In this document: in pieces, positions 34,536 to 42,762 of the stretch
How the letters are laid out: each line of letters begins with the position of its first letter
Position numbering within the stretch: the first letter of the stretch is position 1
Translations under genes and position numbers: made by a program
The notes under the pieces: generated by a model
The model's input: only the letters and a program-made list of their open reading frames with translations
What the model was told of the DNA's origin: nothing
Databases searched by the model: none
From: Flavobacterium sp.
GTDB lineage: Bacteria; Bacteroidota; Bacteroidia; Flavobacteriales; Flavobacteriaceae
Assembly: GCA_027484725.1 (NCBI GenBank)
Contig: JAIXSK010000017.1
Span: 124,001-188,000 of the forward strand
Reading direction: 5' to 3'
DNA length: 64,000 nt

Positions 34536-35198
34536 ATGGAAACTAAAATCCGTATTGGTTTGATTGACGACCACAAAATAGTCCGTCATGGCATTAAAGA
34601 ATTATTGCACAAACTCGGAAACATCACTGTTACCCACGAATTTGACAGCGGGGTAGAATTTCTCTCGACTTTACCGTTAAAAGATGCACCTGATATGTAC
34701 ATTTTGGATTATTCAATGCCGCAAATGAACGGAATTCAAGTACTTAAAGAATTAGAGAGAAAAACCGATGAATATTTGGTTTTACTACTCACCCAACACT
34801 TTGATGAGAACATCATCAGCGATGCCTACAATGCCGGCGCGCGGGGTTTTCTCAATAAAAATTGCACCGCTCATGATTTGGCCTTTGCTATCAACAACAT
34901 CATGACCATTGGCTACAACAACGTAGCGGATATTCTCAAACGTGTAAAGAATTTTGAAGATCCAAACAACGAACATTTAAAAATTCCTATTGAGCTTTCA
35001 GACCGAGAATTAGAGTTTCTGACTTTGGTTTGCAACGATGAAGAATTTACCTATGAACAAATGGCCCTTAAAATGGGTTTATCGGTTAAATCTTTAGAAG
35101 GGTACAGAGCCGGTTTGTTTGATCGTTTCGGGATTAAATCAAAAGTAGGTCTGGTCTTGTTTTCATACAAATACAAACTAACCGCTCCCTTTTTATGA
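34536..35198 (+). CDS. Response regulator, LuxR/FixJ-type DNA-binding
   Basis: 220 residues. Receiver domain 1-125 with acidic pocket Asp11/Asp12, phosphorylation site Asp58 in MYILDYSMP, and the conserved Lys in GFLNKN (about 108). The C-terminal helix-turn-helix, about 150-215 (LSDRELEFLTLVC, then YEQMALKMGLSVKSLEGYR), is of the LuxR type. Partner of the preceding kinase. Likely operator: the TTAGGG-N4-CCCTAA repeat upstream of the cassette (inference). The 3' end overlaps the convergent exosortase-associated gene by 6 bases. Confidence 0.93.
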   Translation: METKIRIGLIDDHKIVRHGIKELLHKLGNITVTHEFDSGVEFLSTLPLKDAPDMYILDYSMPQMNGIQVLKELERKTDEYLVLLLTQHFDENIISDAYNAGARGFLNKNCTAHDLAFAINNIMTIGYNNVADILKRVKNFEDPNNEHLKIPIELSDRELEFLTLVCNDEEFTYEQMALKMGLSVKSLEGYRAGLFDRFGIKSKVGLVLFSYKYKLTAPFL

Positions 35199-35642
35199 AT
35201 TTGAATTGATGTGCTGAAAATAAAATGCCGGTAAGAACACCAACAAAAAAAGCGGCTGAATTAGCAGTCGGCGTATATAAAACAGCAAAAAATTACTTTG
35301 ATGGTCAGAAAAAGTAAGCAATGCAAAAAGCGCGAGTAAAAGCAAAACACCCAAAAAGAGATATAGACCGATGGTCACTTGCAACAAAGATTTTGAAGGG
35401 AAAAACACATAAATAATCCCAATTGAAAAAACTGAATTTAGCCCGTACCGCATCAGCATCGAACCCAACAATGGCCAAGTTTCATATGGCGGGAAACACA
35501 AATTCAAATAATCGTTTTTAAAATACGCCAAAAACGGGTCGTAAAAAAGCTGAGCTTCAAAAGCCCGCACAGCGATGAGCAAAAAAACAAACACAGCCAC
35601 CCAACTGTACCTGAAAATTTTATGATTCCTTTTTGTTGGCAT
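35193..35642 (-). CDS. Exosortase F-associated membrane protein
   Basis: 149 residues with four hydrophobic segments (about 12-27, 60-82, 86-112, 124-142) and the loop AFEAQLFYDPFLAYFKNDY, which I recognise from the small protein always next to exosortase F in Flavobacteriia. Function unknown; it may be a cofactor of the exosortase. It overlaps xrtF by 23 bases, so the two are coupled. Confidence 0.85.
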   Translation of the reverse strand: MPTKRNHKIFRYSWVAVFVFLLIAVRAFEAQLFYDPFLAYFKNDYLNLCFPPYETWPLLGSMLMRYGLNSVFSIGIIYVFFPSKSLLQVTIGLYLFLGVLLLLALFALLTFSDHQSNFLLFYIRRLLIQPLFLLVFLPAFYFQHINSNS

Positions 35643-36177
35643 ACTTTGAATATAAACTAACCCACATCATCCACAGACCCAAAACAACTCCGTAAATAAA
35701 CACCGGAAAAACAACTCCGTGCAGCAAAGGTTCTTGATCCGGAAAATGCAACAAAGCCACTGAAAGCAGAGCAATTCTGGCCACATTGAGCAGGTGAATC
35801 AGCAAACTACCAACCAGAACAAAAACCAGCGTACGCCTAAAAGTCCCCGAGAAAGCAACCACAAAAGCCACAAACAAAATCACCACACTCACGGCATTGC
35901 ACCCTTCAACGATACGCGAGACATATTGCCCATCCAAGATTACTTTCACAGAAGCTTGTCCGGCATGTGGTGCTAAAACCACTTGATAACCCATCCAACC
36001 CAAGAGTATTTGTACCTGATGTGCCACTGATTTGGTGATTCCGTCTACCGCAAAAGTCAAAGCATGATCAAAACTCATTAAGTACAACCGATACAAAATT
36101 GTCAATCCGGCATAAGTGGCAAAAAACCGAAACAAAAAAGTAAAAAAAGGACGATATGAGCCAAACGCTTTTTTCAA
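35620..36177 (-). CDS. xrtF: Exosortase family protein XrtF
   Basis: 185 residues from TTG 36177; about five membrane segments. The exosortase triad is present: Cys93 in VEGCNAVSVV, Arg134 in LNVARIALL, His153 in PLLHGVVFP. XrtF is the flavobacterial exosortase, a membrane transpeptidase-like enzyme that cuts C-terminal sorting signals. The start is not certain: no ATG is available near the N terminus, but the minus-strand promoter at 36192-36220 lies just upstream and rules out the longer frame from 36237. No obvious XrtF substrate is seen in the window. Confidence 0.88.
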   Translation of the reverse strand: MKKAFGSYRPFFTFLFRFFATYAGLTILYRLYLMSFDHALTFAVDGITKSVAHQVQILLGWMGYQVVLAPHAGQASVKVILDGQYVSRIVEGCNAVSVVILFVAFVVAFSGTFRRTLVFVLVGSLLIHLLNVARIALLSVALLHFPDQEPLLHGVVFPVFIYGVVLGLWMMWVSLYSKYANKKES

Positions 36178-36191
36178 GAAGTAATTTTTAA

Positions 36192-36220
36192 CAAAAATAT
36201 AGAAATTCCGCACGCCGCAA
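36192..36220 (-). promoter_or_regulatory. Promoter of xrtF
   Basis: On the minus strand TTG (36220-36218), 18 bases, TATTTTTG (36199-36192): full consensus, 15 bases before the proposed TTG start. It is back to back with the GAF-gene promoter. Confidence 0.65.
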
Positions 36221-36224
36221 TGAA

Positions 36225-36232
36225 TACTTTTG
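36225..36232 (+). promoter_or_regulatory. -7 element of the GAF-domain gene
   Basis: TACTTTTG, exact TAnnTTTG, 13 bases before the ATG at 36246. Confidence 0.5.
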
Positions 36233-36245
36233 CACAAAAAATCTA

Positions 36246-36701
36246 ATGAACTTTTCTGAACTACAACCCAAAATCATTCAAATCACAGCGCACAATCAAA
36301 AAACACGCGACGAAAAACTGCTTGAAATTTGTCAATTATTGCACGATAATATCCCGCATTATAACTGGGTTGGTTTTTATTTTCGCAACGGCCATAAAGA
36401 AGAACTCCTGCTCGGGCCCTATGTTGGTGCGCCCACAGATCACACCGTAATTCCATTTGGCAAAGGCATTTGCGGACAAGTGGCCGTTTCCAATCAAAAC
36501 TTTGTGGTGCCCGATGTATCCTTGCAAGACAACTACATCGCGTGCAGTTTTACTGTCAAGTCTGAAATCGTCGTTCCGCTGTTTGTCAACGGCCAAAACA
36601 TTGGTCAAATTGATATTGATTCGCATGAGCTCGATCCGTTTACCGAGCAAGATGAGCGCTTTTTAGAATTTGTCAACGCACAAGTGGCTACTTTGTTTTA
36701 A
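36246..36701 (+). CDS. GAF-domain protein, free methionine-(R)-sulfoxide reductase-like
   Basis: 151 residues, a single GAF domain. NWVGFYFRNG (40-49), LLGPYVGAP, GKGICGQVA with Cys76, and IACSFTVKSEIVVPL with Cys100 follow the fRMsr (YebR/MsrC) pattern. Free methionine-R-sulfoxide reductase recycles oxidised free methionine. Of the three Cys used by E. coli YebR, the first (ten residues before the GxCG Cys) is His here, so activity may differ. Divergent from xrtF. A hairpin repeat element follows the stop. Confidence 0.78.
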   Translation: MNFSELQPKIIQITAHNQKTRDEKLLEICQLLHDNIPHYNWVGFYFRNGHKEELLLGPYVGAPTDHTVIPFGKGICGQVAVSNQNFVVPDVSLQDNYIACSFTVKSEIVVPLFVNGQNIGQIDIDSHELDPFTEQDERFLEFVNAQVATLF

Positions 36702-36712
36702 AATTTTCAGAA

Positions 36713-36791
36713 GCCAATCCGGCCATTCGCTACATCTTTTGGGCTGAACCCCAGCCCAAAAGGATATCGCTGCTGTCCGGGCTAGGGCACC
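36713..36791 (+). repeat. 3' hairpin repeat element, copy A
   Basis: Begins GCCAATCCGGCCATTCGC, has a stem CTTTTGGGCTG/CAGCCCAAAAG, and ends GCTGCTGTCCGGGCTAGGGC. It is 12 bases downstream of the GAF-gene stop, in the same orientation relative to the gene as copies at 45428-45570 and 53642-53715. Confidence 0.65.
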
Positions 36792-36887
36792 AATTTCATA
36801 AAATACTTCAATATTGCTGCATGAGCCGTTGGCCAAAAGTTTCCGAAATAAATTCAACAATGGTCTTTCGTAATCAATATTTATTGT

Positions 36888-36895
36888 TACATTTG
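36888..36895 (+). promoter_or_regulatory. -7 element of rpsO
   Basis: TACATTTG, exact TAnnTTTG, 55 bases before the rpsO ATG. Confidence 0.5.
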
Positions 36896-36950
36896 CGCTC
36901 AAATTGCGAAAGCCGCAATCTTACATAATAATCATTTTAACAATATTAGC

Positions 36951-37220
36951 ATGTACTTAACAAAAGAATTAAAAGCTGAAATCTTCGCCAAACACGGAGG
37001 CAAAGCTGAAAACACCGGATCTGCCGAGGGGCAAATCGCTTTATTTACCTTTAGAATCAACCACCTCACCGGGCACTTGAAAAAAAATCGACACGATTAC
37101 AACACCGAGCGCTCATTGGTTAAGTTGGTAGGTAAAAGACGCTCATTGCTCGACTATCTCAAGAAAACAGATATCACCAGATACCGTGAGATCATTAAAG
37201 AATTGAATATCAGAAAATAA
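36951..37220 (+). CDS. rpsO: 30S ribosomal protein S15
   Basis: 89 residues, standard length. The S15 pattern includes NTGSAEGQIALFTFRINHLT (21-40), KNRHDYNTERSLVKLVGKRRSLLDYLKK (in part; 45-72) and the C-terminal YREIIKELNIRK. S15 binds 16S rRNA early in 30S assembly. It is followed by a terminator and then pnp, the common rpsO-pnp arrangement. Confidence 0.97.
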   Translation: MYLTKELKAEIFAKHGGKAENTGSAEGQIALFTFRINHLTGHLKKNRHDYNTERSLVKLVGKRRSLLDYLKKTDITRYREIIKELNIRK

Positions 37221-37228
37221 CAATTCAG

Positions 37229-37259
37229 AAAAAGAGGTGCCCGCGCGCCTCTTTTTTTT
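37229..37259 (+). terminator. Terminator/attenuator between rpsO and pnp
   Basis: Inverted repeat AAAGAGG/CCTCTTT around a GC-rich loop, with a T run, 10 bases past the rpsO stop. Confidence 0.8.
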
Positions 37260-37348
37260 AGCTATTAAGCATAAAAGTTTGGTTTTTCATTGGGTACAAC
37301 AACTACAACAACACAACGCCCTTTGTTTAATTAACAGAATTAAAACTT

Positions 37349-39553
37349 ATGATTCCAAAAGCAACGACAGAAGTCATCGATTTGGGCGATGGTAGAACCA
37401 TCTCCATCGAAACTGGAAAATTAGCCAAACAAGCCGACGGATCGGTTGTCGTCCGTTCCGGAGACTGTATGCTATTAGCTACAGCGGTTTCGGCAAGAAC
37501 CGCAAACCCGGGGGTTGATTTTTTACCCTTGACGGTAGATTACCGTGAAAAATTTGCCGCAGCCGGACGTTTCCCGGGCGGTTTCTTTAAAAGAGAAGCG
37601 CGCCCGAGTGACGCCGAAGTTTTAACTATGCGTTTGGTAGACCGCGTATTGCGTCCGCTTTTTCCGGATGATTACCACGCAGAAACGCAGGTAATGATTC
37701 AGCTGATGTCTCACGATGAGCAAGTTATGCCTGATGCATTGGCCGGATTGGCAGCTTCTGCAGCACTAGCCGTATCAGACATTCCGTTTTACAACCTAAT
37801 TTCAGAGGTTCGTGTAGCGCGCGTAGACGGAAAACTCGTGATCAATCCGAGCAAAGCACAATTAGAAGTGTCTGACATTGACATGATGATTGGTGCTTCA
37901 GCAGACTCTGTTTGTATGGTGGAAGGCGAAATGAAAGAAATCTCAGAAGCCGAAATGATTGAAGCCATCAAATTTGCACACGAGGCCATTAAAACGCAAA
38001 TTCAAGCACAGGAAAGACTCAGAGCTGCTGTAGGTTCGCCAGAATACAGAAGCTATGAGCCTGAGAAAGAAGACGAAGCCGTTTACAAAAAAGTAAAAGC
38101 CGCGGCTTATGATAAATACTACGCTATTGCACAAGAAGCCTCTGCCAAAAGTGAAAGAGGTGAAAAATTTGCCGCAGTAAAAGAAGAAGTAGTTGCTTTG
38201 TATACGGAAGAAGAATACGCTGAAAATGCTGATTTAGCTGAATTAGTCTCTAAATACAACTACAAAACCCAAAAAGAAGCCGTGCGCAACGTAATTCTTG
38301 AAAAAGGAATTCGTTTGGATGGCCGTAAAACTACTGATATCCGTCCAATTTGGTGCGAAGTAGATTATTTGCCTTCTGTACACGGTTCTGCACTCTTTAC
38401 CCGTGGTGAAACACAGGCATTGGCTACAGTTACTTTGGGAACTTCTCGCGAAGCCAACCAAATTGATTTACCGTCAGAACAAGGTGAAGAAAAATTCTAC
38501 TTACACTATAACTTTCCGCCATTTTCAACCGGGGAAGCCAAACCGCTCAGAGGAACATCCCGTCGCGAAGTGGGCCACGGAAACTTGGCGCAACGCGCTT
38601 TGAAAAACATGATTCCTGCAGATTGCCCATATACGGTTCGTATTGTTTCTGAGGTATTAGAATCCAACGGTTCATCATCAATGGCTACGGTTTGCGCCGG
38701 AACCATGGCGCTCATGGACTCAGGAGTTCAGATGATCAAACCGGTTTCTGGTATTGCAATGGGACTCATTACCGACGGAGAAAAATTTGCGGTATTGTCA
38801 GACATCTTAGGTGATGAAGATCACTTAGGTGATATGGACTTTAAAGTGACCGGAACCAAAGACGGTATCACCGCTTGTCAAATGGACATCAAGATTGAAG
38901 GTTTGCGTTATGACATCATGGAGCAAGCACTTGACCAAGCTCGTGCCGGACGCATGCACATCTTAGAAAAATTAGTTGAAACAATCCCAGCTCCAAGAGC
39001 AGACGTGAAAAAACACGCACCAAAAATTATTATGCGCACTATTCCGGGCAACTTTATTGGTGCTTTGATTGGTCCGGGTGGTAAAGTAATTCAAGAATTG
39101 CAAAAAGCTACCGGAACTACCATTGTAATTAATGAAGTAGACGAGCAAGGTGTGGTTGAAATCTTGGGTACAGATCCGGATGGAATCGCAGCTGTATTGG
39201 CTAAAATTGATTCCATTATTTTCAAACCAACTGTTGGCGAAAGCTACGAGGTGAAAGTAATTAAAATGTTAGATTTTGGTGCAGTGGTTGAATACACCCA
39301 AGCTCCGGGCAACGAAGTTCTACTTCACGTTTCTGAATTGGCTTGGGAGCGCACTGAAAACGTAGCCGACGTAGTGAAAATGGGTGATGTGTTTGAAGTC
39401 AAATACATGGGCATTGATCCGAAAACCAAAAAAGAACGCGTGTCTAAAAAAGCTTTATTGCCAAGACCTCCAAGAGATGAGAATCGTCCGCCACGTGACG
39501 AGAACCGTCCGCCAAGAGACCACAACAGACCGCCAAGAGATAAAAAAGAATAA
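37349..39553 (+). CDS. pnp: Polyribonucleotide nucleotidyltransferase (PNPase)
   Basis: 734 residues. First RNase PH domain ([21 protein letters not shown] in part; about 52-73), helical linker, second RNase PH domain (about 330-560, [23 protein letters not shown] in part), KH domain with the [11 protein letters not shown] loop (near 575) and S1 domain (about 625-700). Phosphorolytic 3'-5' RNA decay. The last ~28 residues are tandem [14 protein letters not shown] heptads, an Arg/Pro-rich tail probably for RNA or protein binding. Confidence 0.97.
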   Translation: MIPKATTEVIDLGDGRTISIETGKLAKQADGSVVVRSGDCMLLATAVSARTANPGVDFLPLTVDYREKFAAAGRFPGGFFKREARPSDAEVLTMRLVDRVLRPLFPDDYHAETQVMIQLMSHDEQVMPDALAGLAASAALAVSDIPFYNLISEVRVARVDGKLVINPSKAQLEVSDIDMMIGASADSVCMVEGEMKEISEAEMIEAIKFAHEAIKTQIQAQERLRAAVGSPEYRSYEPEKEDEAVYKKVKAAAYDKYYAIAQEASAKSERGEKFAAVKEEVVALYTEEEYAENADLAELVSKYNYKTQKEAVRNVILEKGIRLDGRKTTDIRPIWCEVDYLPSVHGSALFTRGETQALATVTLGTSREANQIDLPSEQGEEKFYLHYNFPPFSTGEAKPLRGTSRREVGHGNLAQRALKNMIPADCPYTVRIVSEVLESNGSSSMATVCAGTMALMDSGVQMIKPVSGIAMGLITDGEKFAVLSDILGDEDHLGDMDFKVTGTKDGITACQMDIKIEGLRYDIMEQALDQARAGRMHILEKLVETIPAPRADVKKHAPKIIMRTIPGNFIGALIGPGGKVIQELQKATGTTIVINEVDEQGVVEILGTDPDGIAAVLAKIDSIIFKPTVGESYEVKVIKMLDFGAVVEYTQAPGNEVLLHVSELAWERTENVADVVKMGDVFEVKYMGIDPKTKKERVSKKALLPRPPRDENRPPRDENRPPRDHNRPPRDKKE

Positions 39554-39568
39554 TCTCTCAAAAATCAT

Positions 39569-39606
39569 AAAAACCCTCATTTCATCGACGAAGTGAGGGT
39601 TTTTTC
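39569..39606 (+). terminator. Terminator after pnp
   Basis: Inverted repeat AAACCCTCA/TGAGGGTTT with a T run, within 20 bases of the stop. Confidence 0.85.
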
Positions 39607-39620
39607 TTAAAACTTGAAAT

Positions 39621-39654
39621 TGGTCGAGTTTCTTTTACAGTTGTCGAGTTTTCA
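39621..39654 (+). repeat. 20-bp-spaced direct repeat upstream of the lipoprotein gene
   Basis: GTCGAGTTT occurs at 39623-39631 and 39643-39651, exactly 20 bases apart, about 75 bases before the lipoprotein ATG. Same geometry as the ATCGATnAAATnCA pairs but a different sequence. Confidence 0.5.
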
Positions 39655-39722
39655 TGAGTTTATAAGGGTTCGTTTTTATTTTTACCACAACAAACTAATA
39701 CAAACTCCAAAACAAACAAACG

Positions 39723-40412
39723 ATGAAGAAATGCTGCCTGCTTATTTTTATTACTGCTTTATTTTCTTGCTCTAAAAGTGATGATTCAGAATCTCAACCT
39801 ATAGCATTTGCAAATATTCCTGAGGCAGATGTAGCGCACGACACATCAAATTTTGGCATTTATAAAGGTGTTCTTGTGAACCCGCCCGGTATTGTCAAAG
39901 TAAACATCAAAAACGACGGAACTATGAATGCGGTTTTGTTTTTAAAGGGGACAAAACATATATTGACCGCAAGCGAATCTGTTGATAAAAATCAAAATAT
40001 CAACAATCTAACGTTTATCAAAGGCAGTATGAAATTTGACTTTAGCTGCAATGCGCATGGCGATCAAATTCAAGTTACTAATTTGGTAATTCCAGATTAT
40101 GATAAAGCCTCGATGATTTTGATGAAAGAGTATTCAGATGTGCAGGTAAAATGCTTTCAGGGCACATACAGCGGAACTGTAGAAAATGGAACTTTTAACA
40201 TCATGATGGGTGGTAATCATGTTTATGGTTTGGCTCATTCAAATACAGATGATGCTGTTTGGTATATACAAGGCAACCGTGAAGGAATTTCAATTTCTGG
40301 AACCATGGAAAGCGGAGATTTCTCGGGAGGTATTTTTGGTGAGATCGCCAGAGGTGTTTGGCAAAATTATAAGAACGAAAACGGTTCTTGGACAACCAAC
40401 AGAAGTTTGTAA
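39723..40412 (+). CDS. Lipoprotein of unknown function
   Basis: 229 residues. The N-terminal signal with lipobox LFSCSKSDDSES (Cys at about 16) is typical of Bacteroidota surface or periplasmic lipoproteins; Ser/Asp residues after the Cys resemble the surface-export signal. The rest is probably beta-sheet rich (alternating hydrophobic strands, GTYSGTVENGTFNIMMGG near 150) and I do not recognise a family. Stands alone between pnp and rpoD. The 296 bases after it to rpoD hold no convincing gene. Confidence 0.75.
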   Translation: MKKCCLLIFITALFSCSKSDDSESQPIAFANIPEADVAHDTSNFGIYKGVLVNPPGIVKVNIKNDGTMNAVLFLKGTKHILTASESVDKNQNINNLTFIKGSMKFDFSCNAHGDQIQVTNLVIPDYDKASMILMKEYSDVQVKCFQGTYSGTVENGTFNIMMGGNHVYGLAHSNTDDAVWYIQGNREGISISGTMESGDFSGGIFGEIARGVWQNYKNENGSWTTNRSL

Positions 40413-40708
40413 ACCTTTCTAACAATGAAGAATAATTTCCGGGTTGAGAGCCGGTTTTTATAGGTCTCAATTGCATTAGGGATGGCAGCATTGTATGAGC
40501 TCTTTTGGCCAGTTGCACTTACAAGAAACGCGAAATGATTCATTTATGAGCATCATTTATGTAATAATAATGATGCGCCAAAAAGCGAGTGCGTACAGCC
40601 CGACCCGAAGGGAAATGCCCAAAATGAAAAAAAATTACAGCTAGTTGTAACTTTTTGGCAACTCACACCGTACAAGCCGAGAATCTTTTAAAAAAAGGAG
40701 TATAAAAC

Positions 40709-41572
40709 ATGAGACAACTCAAAATCACCAAACAGGTAACCAATCGTGAAACTGCGTCGCTTGACAAGTATTTACAAGAAATTGGTAAAGTAGATTTGAT
40801 TACAGCCGATGAAGAAGTAGAATTGGCACAACGTATCAAAGCCGGTGATCAAAGAGCCCTCGAAAAACTAACCAAAGCCAATCTTCGCTTTGTGGTTTCG
40901 GTGGCCAAACAATATCAAAATCAAGGATTAACACTTCCGGATTTAATTAACGAAGGAAATCTGGGTCTGATCAAAGCGGCGCAACGTTTTGATGAAACCC
41001 GCGGTTTTAAATTTATTTCGTACGCCGTTTGGTGGATTCGTCAATCAATTTTGCAAGCTTTGGCTGAACAATCGAGAATTGTTCGTTTGCCGCTGAACAA
41101 AATTGGTTCGATCAATAAAATCAATAAAATGTATGCTTTGCTCGAGCAATCGAACGAGCGACCGCCATCAGCAGAAGAAATCGCAAAAGAATTAGACATG
41201 ACGGTCAATGACGTGAAGGAAAGCATGAAAAATTCCGGGCGTCACTTATCAATGGATGCGCCACTTGTTGAAGGTGAAGATTCAAACTTATACGATGTTT
41301 TGCGCTCGGGTGAATCTCCAAATCCTGACCGTGAATTGATCCACGAATCATTGCGCACCGAGATTGAACGTTCATTAGAAACTTTAACGCCCCGTGAGGC
41401 CGATGTAGTTCGTTTGTATTTTGGTTTGGGCGATCAACATCCGATGACCCTTGAAGAAATTGGAGAAACTTTTGATTTAACGCGTGAACGTGTACGTCAG
41501 ATTAAAGAAAAAGCCATTCGTAGACTCAAACATACTTCTAGAAGTAAAATATTAAAAACATATCTTGGATAA
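40709..41572 (+). CDS. rpoD: RNA polymerase primary sigma factor (RpoD/SigA)
   Basis: 287 residues. Region 1.2 ([19 protein letters not shown]), region 2 with [17 protein letters not shown] and the promoter-melting segment [16 protein letters not shown] (about 92-107), region 3, and region 4 HTH ([24 protein letters not shown], in part; about 250-273). It lacks region 1.1, as is normal for Bacteroidota primary sigma factors, which read the TAnnTTTG promoters seen across this window. AAAGGAG lies about 12 bases before the ATG, one of few purine-rich sequences of Shine-Dalgarno type here. Confidence 0.97.
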   Translation: MRQLKITKQVTNRETASLDKYLQEIGKVDLITADEEVELAQRIKAGDQRALEKLTKANLRFVVSVAKQYQNQGLTLPDLINEGNLGLIKAAQRFDETRGFKFISYAVWWIRQSILQALAEQSRIVRLPLNKIGSINKINKMYALLEQSNERPPSAEEIAKELDMTVNDVKESMKNSGRHLSMDAPLVEGEDSNLYDVLRSGESPNPDRELIHESLRTEIERSLETLTPREADVVRLYFGLGDQHPMTLEEIGETFDLTRERVRQIKEKAIRRLKHTSRSKILKTYLG

Positions 41573-42054
41573 TCCAAGGGTAAAGTTCTCTGAGAATTTT
41601 ACATACGATGACAACAGTCTGATTAACTGTTCGTTTTTTGATTGATGATTGAAACTCCGGCTGATTACCGGAGTTTTGCTTTTTAAATCATCAACCAAAA
41701 AACGTTTTTTGATTGCTCCGCATACGCTCCGCCTGTTCGTCTCGCAAAAATGCGAGCCTCGAGTGATGATTGAAACTCCGACTGATTACCGGAGTTTTGC
41801 TTTTTTATGGGAAGCTACCCTCCGGTCTGTTCGAGCTTTGCTCTCGGGTTCCCGGAGTTTTGCTTTTTTATGAACTAAAGTTCATATACCTGAAGCCCAC
41901 CGGGCTTCCTCCTCTTAATATCAAATGGTCTGTTCGAGCTTTGCTCTCGGGTTTAGCTGCGCTCAGTTCCCCTACGGCTTGGGTCCGGAGTTTTTTTAAA
42001 AAAAACTATTAAAATCATGATTTACATTCCTTTTTCAAATATGAGGTTTATCAT
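41573..42054. repeat. Repeat-rich spacer between rpoD and rpe
   Basis: No gene. It holds a 41-bp direct repeat (41644-41684 and 41765-41805, one mismatch) that is itself a terminator hairpin ACTCCGG/CCGGAGT plus T run; a perfect 27-bp direct repeat starting GGTCTGTTCGAGC (41824-41850 and 41927-41953); and further copies of CCGGAGTTTT with T runs at 41852 and 41985. CTCGCAAAAATGCGAG near 41740 is another palindrome. Short open frames inside are products of the repeats. Confidence 0.8.
41652..41685 (+). terminator. Terminator after rpoD
   Basis: Stem AAACTCCGG/CCGGAGTTT with a 7-base loop and GCTTTTT tail, about 80 bases past the stop; duplicated at 41773-41806. Confidence 0.7.
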
Positions 42055-42075
42055 ATGAGGTTTACCCAAATCATT

Positions 42076-42083
42076 TACCTTTG
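42076..42083 (+). promoter_or_regulatory. -7 element of rpe
   Basis: TACCTTTG, exact TAnnTTTG, 19 bases before the ATG at 42103; it sets the start downstream of an alternative ATG at 42055. Confidence 0.55.
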
Positions 42084-42102
42084 TGACAAACTTCACAACT
42101 TT

Positions 42103-42762
42103 ATGAGAACACCCATTATTGCTCCCTCAGTACTTTCGGCAGATTTTGGTAACTTACAACGCGATATAGAAATGATCAATCAGTCTAAAGCAGATTGGTT
42201 CCACATTGACATCATGGACGGCGTTTTTGTGCCCAATATTTCTTTTGGTATGCCGGTTTTAGAAGCCATTACAAAGCATGCGCAAAAAACCGTCGATGTA
42301 CATTTGATGATTATTGACCCAGACCGATATATTAAAAATTTTGCTGCATTAGGTGCGAATATTTTGACGGTTCATTATGAAGCCTGCACTCATTTGCACC
42401 GAACCATTCAGGCCATCAAAGCTGAAGGCATGAAAGCTGGGGTAGCGCTCAATCCGCACACACCTATTTCGGTATTAGAAGACATCATTCAAGAAGTTGA
42501 TTTGGTTTGTTTGATGAGTGTAAACCCAGGTTTTGGCGGACAATCTTTTATTGAAAACACTTATCAAAAGATTAAAAAACTAAAAACACTCATTGAAGTG
42601 AAGAATGCTAAGGCTTTAATTGAAATTGACGGTGGTGTATCAGACAAAAACGCCCGTCAGCTATCAGCCGCGGGCGCAGATGTTTTGGTAGCCGGAAATG
42701 CCGTTTTTAAAGACGAAAATCCTGCCCAAGCAATCATCAGACTTAAAGAATACGCTATCTAA
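42103..42762 (+). CDS. rpe: Ribulose-phosphate 3-epimerase
   Basis: 219 residues, TIM barrel. Motifs: IIAPSVLSADFGNL (5-18), WFHIDIMDGVFVPNISFG (about 35-52), DVHLMI (about 66), LVCLMSVNPGFGGQSFI (about 137-153) and IEIDGGVSDKNA (about 175). It interconverts ribulose-5-phosphate and xylulose-5-phosphate in the pentose phosphate pathway using a metal bound by the conserved His and Asp. Its stop abuts the convergent T9SS cargo gene with no spacer. Confidence 0.97.
   Translation: MRTPIIAPSVLSADFGNLQRDIEMINQSKADWFHIDIMDGVFVPNISFGMPVLEAITKHAQKTVDVHLMIIDPDRYIKNFAALGANILTVHYEACTHLHRTIQAIKAEGMKAGVALNPHTPISVLEDIIQEVDLVCLMSVNPGFGGQSFIENTYQKIKKLKTLIEVKNAKALIEIDGGVSDKNARQLSAAGADVLVAGNAVFKDENPAQAIIRLKEYAI

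Noticed and set aside
41644..41953. CRISPR array
   Set aside because: Repeats are only two copies each, of different lengths, with terminator structure and no spacers of regular size; no cas genes.
41649..42012. Two overlapping small frames in the rpoD-rpe spacer
   Set aside because: Both are translations of the direct repeats and terminators, with no start signal and no protein-like composition.
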